This document shows positions 59,533-64,000 of a stretch of DNA of 64,000 bases, piece after piece. The notes beneath the pieces were generated by a model, which did no database searches, was not told the origin of the DNA, and was given only the letters and a program-made list of their open reading frames with translations. Each line of letters begins with the position of its first letter. Positions within the stretch are counted from its first letter, which is position 1. The DNA is from DASVNK01 sp036383895. Its GTDB lineage: Bacteria > Verrucomicrobiota > Verrucomicrobiia > Limisphaerales > SXQI01. The DNA lies in assembly GCA_036383895.1 (NCBI GenBank), contig DASVNK010000018.1, forward strand, positions 1 through 64,000, in the 5' to 3' direction. The position numbers and the translations under genes are program-made.

Positions 59533-60348
59533 TCAATGCGTCATTGCGTAGAAGACGATGTTGATGCCGAGCGGATAGGCTTTGGGTTCGGACATTTGGC
59601 GGAAGTATTCGATGTTGTCGCCTTCGCGCTCCCAACCGTCGCCCAAGTCGGTGTTGTGGCAGATGATGGCCATGATGCGCTCTTTATCGTCGTAGATCGC
59701 GCGGTAATGGGGAGTTTCGGCGTCGGCGCGTTCCCAAGTAATGCCGGAGTCATGGTAGGTGTACCAATGGTGAATGCTGGGGATTTGGGGTTTCGATTTA
59801 AGGGGGAAGACGCAGTTGAAGATTTTGTGATCGGACGGGATCTCCTGCGGTTCGCGATCTGGAAAGACGCGTTTGATTTGTTCGTAGAAGTTCTGCCATT
59901 CGTCTTCGCCCCAGAAATCGTCGACCATGAGGAACCCGCCGCCGAGCAGATAGCGGCGGAGGTTGGCGACTTCTTCTTCCGAGAAAATGAGACGACCGGG
60001 TTCGATGATATAGATCCAGGGATGCTTGAAGAGTTCGGGATCGGTAAGTTGGAGAACGATCGGTTCCGGATTTACTTTGAGTGAAGTGAGTTGTTGGAGG
60101 CGGAAGGAAAAGTTGCGATCGCTATCGGGATAATCGGTTCTCCAACTGTTGTCGCGCCAACCGTAGGAATCGTACTGGATACGGACGAAGGTGAAAACGT
60201 CGTTTTTAAATTTGGGATCGTTCTCCCAGGACATGTCTTCGACGCCGGCGGGCGGGGAGGCTTGACGATTGCGGCCGCGACCACGGCCATATTGGGCGGA
60301 AGCGACCACCACACCCAGGAGCAGCATAAGGAGAACGAACCGCCGCAT
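59533..60348 (-). CDS. Exported DUF4159-domain protein
   Basis: A 271-residue protein with signal peptide (FVLLMLLLGVVVASAQ) and an Arg/Gly stretch (GRGRGRNRQ). The body is DUF4159: FTFVRIQYDSYGWRDNSWRTDYPDSDRNFSFRLQQLTSLKVNPEP, HPWIYIIEPGRLIFSEEEVANLRRYLLGGGFLMVDDFWG, and a late INIVFYAMTH. DUF4159 resembles a ThuA/glutamine amidotransferase-like fold; no enzyme activity is proven. Commonly found beside MoxR/BatA-type or DUF58 proteins in these phyla, but those are absent here. Start ATG 60348. Confidence 0.86.
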   Translation of the reverse strand: MRRFVLLMLLLGVVVASAQYGRGRGRNRQASPPAGVEDMSWENDPKFKNDVFTFVRIQYDSYGWRDNSWRTDYPDSDRNFSFRLQQLTSLKVNPEPIVLQLTDPELFKHPWIYIIEPGRLIFSEEEVANLRRYLLGGGFLMVDDFWGEDEWQNFYEQIKRVFPDREPQEIPSDHKIFNCVFPLKSKPQIPSIHHWYTYHDSGITWERADAETPHYRAIYDDKERIMAIICHNTDLGDGWEREGDNIEYFRQMSEPKAYPLGINIVFYAMTH

Positions 60349-60429
60349 CACGTGGGCAGTTTACGGTTGGGGCGATGGATTCACAAGTCGCGCTGGACGA
60401 ATTCTCGCAAACAGTGAGTTACAGAGAAA

Positions 60430-60453
60430 GACTCCTCACGTCGTCTCCTACAA
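60430..60453 (+). repeat. Short intergenic repeat, copy
   Basis: Contains GACTCCTCACGTCGTCTCCT followed by ACAA, one mismatch from the 59504 copy, between DUF4159 and yjbQ. Confidence 0.7.
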
Positions 60454-60456
60454 TTA

Positions 60457-60888
60457 TTATTCGCCGAGGAAATGAATGGCGATGCGGCGGGTGTGGGGGT
60501 GTTTGCGGTGTTCCCAGACGTAGATGCCTTGCCAGGTGCCGAGGGCGAGGGCGCCGGCCTTGAAAGGAATGCTCAGGTTTGTGGCGGTGAGCGCGGTGCG
60601 GATGTGGGCGGGCATGTCGTCATCACCTTCCGCGGTGTGCTCGAAGATGTCGTCGCCGTCCGGAACGAGCCGTTTGAAGAAGCGCTCGAAATCGCGGCGG
60701 ACTTCGGGATCGGCATTTTCCTGGATGAGGAGCGAAGCGGAAGTGTGCTGGATGTGGATCGTGGCGAGGCCGGTGCGGAGAGTTGACTTCGTGAGGAGAG
60801 ACTCGATTCCGCGGGTGATTTCGTAGAAGCCGCGGCCTTTGGTGGAGACGCTTAGTTCGGAGAAATTCTGTCGCAAGGGGCCGCTCAC
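60457..60888 (-). CDS. YjbQ/UPF0047 family protein
   Basis: A 143-residue protein. It has the family blocks GFYEITRGIESLL, GLATIHIQHTSASLLIQENADPEVRRDFERF, DDMPAHIRTALTATNLSIPFKAGALALGTWQGIYVWEHR. The conserved His residues suggest a metal-linked active site; YjbQ of E. coli has weak thiamine-phosphate synthase activity and its real substrate is unclear. GTG start overlaps the stop of the upstream gene as GTGA (60885-60888). Confidence 0.9.
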   Translation of the reverse strand: MSGPLRQNFSELSVSTKGRGFYEITRGIESLLTKSTLRTGLATIHIQHTSASLLIQENADPEVRRDFERFFKRLVPDGDDIFEHTAEGDDDMPAHIRTALTATNLSIPFKAGALALGTWQGIYVWEHRKHPHTRRIAIHFLGE

Positions 60889-61358
60889 CAGAGGAAGGAT
60901 TGTTGTTCAGCGAGGAGTTGGCCATCGCGCCAGAGAGAAGCGCGCCAGGCGACAACGGTGCCGAGGGCGTCGGTTTGCGTTTTGTCCAGGCGAACGCGGG
61001 CCCATGTGGAAAAGAAACGTTCCGGCAACACTTCGGTCTCGAAAACCTGAGCGTGGCCGAGGCCACTTTTGCTGCCGCGGGCTTCGATGCGGACGGTCAC
61101 GGGGCCTTCTTTGCGCGAGGCTTTGAACTGAACTTCGAAGCGCATCCCGCTGACCAGATTGGTGTTGTTGCGCAGGTGGAGTTGGTAGGCGTCGCGTTCG
61201 TAAAGGCTTGGAGCCAGCGCGGTGCGGTTCTGGGAATCGACCAGGTGAGTGAGGACTTTGACGACGCGCGCTTCGCCGGCGGCGACGTTTTCTTCGGCGA
61301 GAACGCAGAAGAACGTTAGCCAGCTAACGAAGATGAGATGTCCAATGCGCGTCGGCAC
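60885..61358 (-). CDS. Exported hypothetical protein
   Basis: A 157-residue protein with a signal peptide (IGHLIFVSWLTFFCVLAEEN). The remainder looks like a small all-beta domain (LHLRNNTNLVSGMRFEVQFKA...VTVRIEARGSK). No family recognised. Stop/start overlap with yjbQ suggests co-translation. 39 bp separate it from the MCE gene upstream, so all three may be co-transcribed. Confidence 0.6.
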   Translation of the reverse strand: MPTRIGHLIFVSWLTFFCVLAEENVAAGEARVVKVLTHLVDSQNRTALAPSLYERDAYQLHLRNNTNLVSGMRFEVQFKASRKEGPVTVRIEARGSKSGLGHAQVFETEVLPERFFSTWARVRLDKTQTDALGTVVAWRASLWRDGQLLAEQQSFLW

Positions 61359-61396
61359 AGAAAAACATTACAGGGTTTTGACAGGTTTAACAGGAT

Positions 61397-62560
61397 TTAC
61401 CGCCATTTACCGGCTTTTGGCGCGGGGGTGGTGCGGCGCGGAGTGCTGCGGGTCTGAGGGCGTTGCTGTTGTTCGCGGGCTTTCTCTTCTTCTTCGGCTT
61501 TCTTCTTGAACGCGCCCCGGAGGAACCAATGGCGCTTGAGACCCTGAATCATGTCGTCAGCGTTGGTGATCAGGTCGGAAACGCCTTTAACGAGGTTGGT
61601 GTTGCTTTGGACCTGCTGGTTCAGGTTGCTGGTGATGTTGGCGAGATTGATGAGGGTTTGGTCGAGGTTGGTGACGAGCGTGAGGACGTTGGTGTCCGTG
61701 TTCGCGATCATCTGGCTGGCATTGGTAAGAGTGATGTTCGCGGCGGCAAGGGTTTGCAGGAGTTGAGTGTGGAGGTTGGTGGGAAGCGCCCATTCGCCGA
61801 GGGAGCCTTTTGGTTCGCGCAGGTTCGCGGTGATCACCTGAACGTTTGTCATTGTGGGCAAGGCTGCGGAGAGAACCGTCTGCGCCTCAGCGGTGACATT
61901 GGCGATGTTGGAGAGGACGAGATTTACTCGGTTGGTGAGATCAAGAATGCCCGGGAGCGCTTCTTCGGCTCGGTTGGCGATCATCTCGAGGCGTTCCATG
62001 GCGGCGGGCGATTCGGTGGAGAGGAGCCAATAGCCGGGCGTTTGTTCTTCAGGAACGTATTCGCCTTTTTGTTCGTCGAGCACGAGCCACTTGCCGTCGA
62101 CTTCCTTGTAGGAGGCTTGAAGGGTGAGATTCGTTTCGCCGCGCTCGATGCTGCTCCCACCCGGCGTGATTTCAATCAGGCGACCGCCGAGGAAATCACC
62201 CGCGACGACGCGAGCGCGCGAGTCGTTCCAGATGTAACCTTCATAGGGATGCAGTACGTAGAAGGCGACATGAACCGCCTTGGGGCTGAAAGGAGGATTG
62301 GCGGTGACTTTCGTGATGCGACCGACGGCGAACCCGAGGAGGCGCACTTCACCGCCGGGAGCAAGGCCAGCGCCGCTATCGACCTCGGTATAGTAGCGGG
62401 CTTTAAAGGTCCACCAGCCTTTGCGCATGCCGGTGTGGTAGATGTAATAGGCGAAGCCGGCGAGGAGCAGGAGCGTGGCGACGGTTACGAAGACACCAAC
62501 GATGCGCTCCACGCGGCTGAGACGCGTGCGCAATTGAGGCGTGAGATCCTGGACCGGCAC
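61397..62560 (-). CDS. MCE/MlaD-domain protein
   Basis: A 387-residue protein. One N-terminal helix (VGVFVTVATLLLLAGFAYYIY) is followed by an MCE domain (~50-150: FKARYYTEVDSGAGLAPGGEVRLLGFAVGRITKV). A long coiled or helical part with many Asn/Thr (~200-330: NIANVTAEAQ, NITLTNASQMIANTDTN) and a basic Arg/Lys tail follow. MCE proteins form hexamers carrying lipids between membranes with an ABC permease (MlaE) and ATPase (MlaF). Those partner genes are not in the window. Confidence 0.88.
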   Translation of the reverse strand: MPVQDLTPQLRTRLSRVERIVGVFVTVATLLLLAGFAYYIYHTGMRKGWWTFKARYYTEVDSGAGLAPGGEVRLLGFAVGRITKVTANPPFSPKAVHVAFYVLHPYEGYIWNDSRARVVAGDFLGGRLIEITPGGSSIERGETNLTLQASYKEVDGKWLVLDEQKGEYVPEEQTPGYWLLSTESPAAMERLEMIANRAEEALPGILDLTNRVNLVLSNIANVTAEAQTVLSAALPTMTNVQVITANLREPKGSLGEWALPTNLHTQLLQTLAAANITLTNASQMIANTDTNVLTLVTNLDQTLINLANITSNLNQQVQSNTNLVKGVSDLITNADDMIQGLKRHWFLRGAFKKKAEEEEKAREQQQRPQTRSTPRRTTPAPKAGKWR

Positions 62561-62671
62561 CCGAAAAAAGGTTTAACGGAACGGCTTGGAACGCAAGCTG
62601 CGAATTCGGGACGAGAGGCGTTACGTAATTGGCCGGCAGCTCGGCAGCAGCCTCGCTCCACCTTGCGCGCG

Positions 62672-63103
62672 CTACTTGGAGGAAGAGACTTTCTTGTAGA
62701 CGTCGATGGTGGGCGGGCGTTCGCGCTCTTCGTCGATGTTGGAGACGATGGTGAGAGTGTCAGAGCTCAGCATGTAGACGTAGGCGCGTTCTTCGTCGGC
62801 GCCTTCGAGGGAGTCATCGTCGCGGCCGGCTTTGATGTTCGAGATGGTGAAGGTTTTGAACGCGCCGGATTGTTGCGCTTTGACGTCGGCCAGGGCAACG
62901 AACTGAACTGATCCGCTCGAATCGAGAATTTTGAAGGTCATTTTATTCTCCTTCAGTTCGAGGGTCTGAGTGACTTTCTGACCGTCCTCATTAGTTCTTT
63001 TAGTTTCCCATTTGCCCTGGATTTTAGCGAGTTCACCGTCGGCGGCATGAGCGGCGAGAGTTAAAGCCGAAGCAGTGATCAGAGTAAGAATTGCGCGCAT
63101 CAT
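62672..63103 (-). CDS. Exported small beta-barrel-like protein
   Basis: A 143-residue protein with a signal peptide (AILTLITASALTLAAHAA). The mature part (ELAKIQGKWETKRTNEDGQK, LELKENKMTFKI, SSDTLTIVSN) looks like the lipocalin-like TIGR03067-type domains frequent in Planctomycetota and Verrucomicrobiota. Function unknown. Preceding and following gaps are about 70-110 bp, so it probably stands alone. Confidence 0.7.
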   Translation of the reverse strand: MMRAILTLITASALTLAAHAADGELAKIQGKWETKRTNEDGQKVTQTLELKENKMTFKILDSSGSVQFVALADVKAQQSGAFKTFTISNIKAGRDDDSLEGADEERAYVYMLSSDTLTIVSNIDEERERPPTIDVYKKVSSSK

Positions 63104-63173
63104 ATAAAACCTGGATTGGGTCTGTGGTCGGTTGTTTTACGGGAGCGGAAGGAAATCGCAACGAAATTGCGTG

Positions 63174-63857
63174 TTACTTGTGGGTGGCGGTGAAGAGGTG
63201 GGAGGCCCAGCCGGGGTCGGATTCGTGAGTGGTGAAGGGGCTGTTTGCGGGCCAGAGATGGGTGAGTTCCAGGTCGCGGAAGCCGGCGCGGACGCTGGCG
63301 TAGCCGTCATGCATGGTGACCGGGCTGCAACCGATCGCCCAAAGGAGGCGGGTGGAGATTATAGAGGGAAGCCAGCGGCGCGGTTCGCAGGCGATGAAAG
63401 CGCGGCAGCGTTGCGCGCAGGTTGCGAAGATTCGCCGCAGGGTTGGATCGTCCAGGTGATGCAGGAAAAGGTTGGCGAAAATGAGGTCGAAGGTTTCGCC
63501 ACCCTGTTGAAGCCACTCGTGGAGATCGGCGGTCACAAGTTCAGGCTGCCAGCCGAGATTGCCGAAGGCGTTCAGGGTGGCTGCAGCAATTGCGGGCTTC
63601 ATGTCGAGAAGGGTGATGCGACCGCGCGGAGCGGTGCTTTGGATGCGATGGAGGAGATTGAGCGTGAATGTTCCGTCTCCCGCCCCGATTTCGAGAATGG
63701 TTTGAGGCGGACGGGGGAGAACGGTGATGGCGCGTGCGACGTGAGTCTGGTTGCGCATCCACCAGTTGAGGCGCTTCAAATCGCGGCGGGAGCGGAGCGC
63801 TTCCGGATCGTTCGCGGCGAGTTGATCGAGAATCTCCGGCTCTACAACGCGGTGCAT
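63174..63857 (-). CDS. Class I SAM-dependent methyltransferase
   Basis: A 227-residue enzyme. The SAM fold is clear: TILEIGAGDGTFTLNLLHRI (motif I), ITLLDMKPAI (motif II), FDLIFANLFLHHLDDPTL (motif IV). Its start is 3 bp beyond the stop of the upstream type III polyketide synthase gene. In bacteria such a methyltransferase beside a chalcone-synthase-like gene usually modifies alkylresorcinol or alkylpyrone products, so that role is inferred. Confidence 0.85.
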   Translation of the reverse strand: MHRVVEPEILDQLAANDPEALRSRRDLKRLNWWMRNQTHVARAITVLPRPPQTILEIGAGDGTFTLNLLHRIQSTAPRGRITLLDMKPAIAAATLNAFGNLGWQPELVTADLHEWLQQGGETFDLIFANLFLHHLDDPTLRRIFATCAQRCRAFIACEPRRWLPSIISTRLLWAIGCSPVTMHDGYASVRAGFRDLELTHLWPANSPFTTHESDPGWASHLFTATHK

Positions 63858-63860
63858 TGG

Positions 63861-64000
63861 TCACCAGCGAACATCGAGAAGCGCGCCGTGGCAACTGATT
63901 CCCGCGCCGAACGCGGAAAGGAACCATGTGCCGCCGGGCGCTTTTGCGGCGAGAGCTTTCTCCAGGGCGAAAATAACACTGGGACTGCTGACGTTGCCGT
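63861..64000 (-). CDS. Type III polyketide synthase, C-terminal end (cut by window)
   Basis: Only the last ~46 residues are in the window, ending DVRW. They contain GNVSSPSVIFALEKAL, which holds the catalytic Asn of the Cys-His-Asn triad in its expected GN.SS context, and the glycine-rich loop SAFGAGISCHGALL close to the C-terminus. This is the end of a chalcone/stilbene-synthase-like enzyme that extends CoA starters with malonyl-CoA. Partnered with the methyltransferase downstream. Confidence 0.85.
   Translation of the reverse strand, partial: GNVSSPSVIFALEKALAAKAPGGTWFLSAFGAGISCHGALLDVRW

Noticed and set aside
61463..62911. 482-residue frame antisense to the MCE gene
   Set aside because: Glu/Gly/Val/Phe-rich shadow translation that also runs across the intergenic gap; the MCE protein has the real motifs.

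Overview
The window looks like chromosomal DNA of a Verrucomicrobiota bacterium, probably a soil or freshwater member near the Pedosphaera/Limisphaera or Chthoniobacter groups. The evidence is a type IV prepilin-like protein with the FTLIELLVVIAIIAILASLL start and a C-terminal VDGH motif, secreted proteins with NDSFA...WWSW repeats, CotH-kinase, DUF4159 and quinoprotein genes, a type III polyketide synthase, and many small intergenic repeats. GC content is moderate to high. No rRNA, tRNA, CRISPR array, prophage or intact insertion sequence was recognised. The phylum call is inference from gene content.

Layout. 1-2,540 is a decayed edge: IS-end-like direct repeats, a dispersed repeat copy, and two neighbouring genes (Gfo/Idh/MocA oxidoreductase and GNAT acetyltransferase), each broken by one extra base. 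2.7-6.7 kb has a multi-PAS sensor kinase, an ankyrin protein and small membrane proteins. 6.7-12.3 kb has a SNF2 helicase preceded by an excisionase-type regulator, divergent from a polytopic membrane protein across a short region full of inverted repeats. 13.4-16.8 kb is a tight operon: lipoprotein cell-wall amidase, sugar-nucleotide epimerase, YggT-like protein and YggU/DUF167. 16.8-21 kb has a WYL regulator, Rho with its own intrinsic terminator, and a LytS/LytTR-type two-component pair. 21.2-30.9 kb has a large secreted protein, Dabb protein, the tonB-like/exbB/exbD/2-hydroxyacid dehydrogenase operon, Nif3-like protein, hisF, DUF486 and a prepilin-like protein. 31-38.6 kb has an 11-bp tandem array, ApbE, a second amidase lipoprotein, an alpha/beta hydrolase, a c-haem protein and a YfhO-like membrane protein. 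38.6-42.3 kb is a glycan-decoration cluster (GT2, CmcI-like methyltransferase, GNAT, DegT aminotransferase). 42.7-44.6 kb is ilvN-ilvC behind what looks like a classical attenuator: a Val/Leu-rich leader peptide and an intrinsic terminator. 44.7-50.5 kb has a ferritin-like protein, DoxX, a phosphotriesterase homologue and pyruvate phosphate dikinase. 50.5-51.6 kb is repeat-rich and includes a second 11-bp array, inverted relative to the first. 51.6-64 kb has CotH, a zinc-ribbon CPBP protease, a quinoprotein with a built-in c-type haem domain, DUF2238, a REC-PAS-kinase, DUF4159, YjbQ, an MCE protein, and at the right edge a methyltransferase next to a type III polyketide synthase cut by the window end.

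The most interesting items are the ilv attenuator, the paired inverted 11-bp arrays, the inverted-repeat control region at 10.54-10.63 kb, and a short intergenic repeat with three good copies between 57.9 and 60.5 kb. Most functional names rest on motifs read by eye. No database search was possible.
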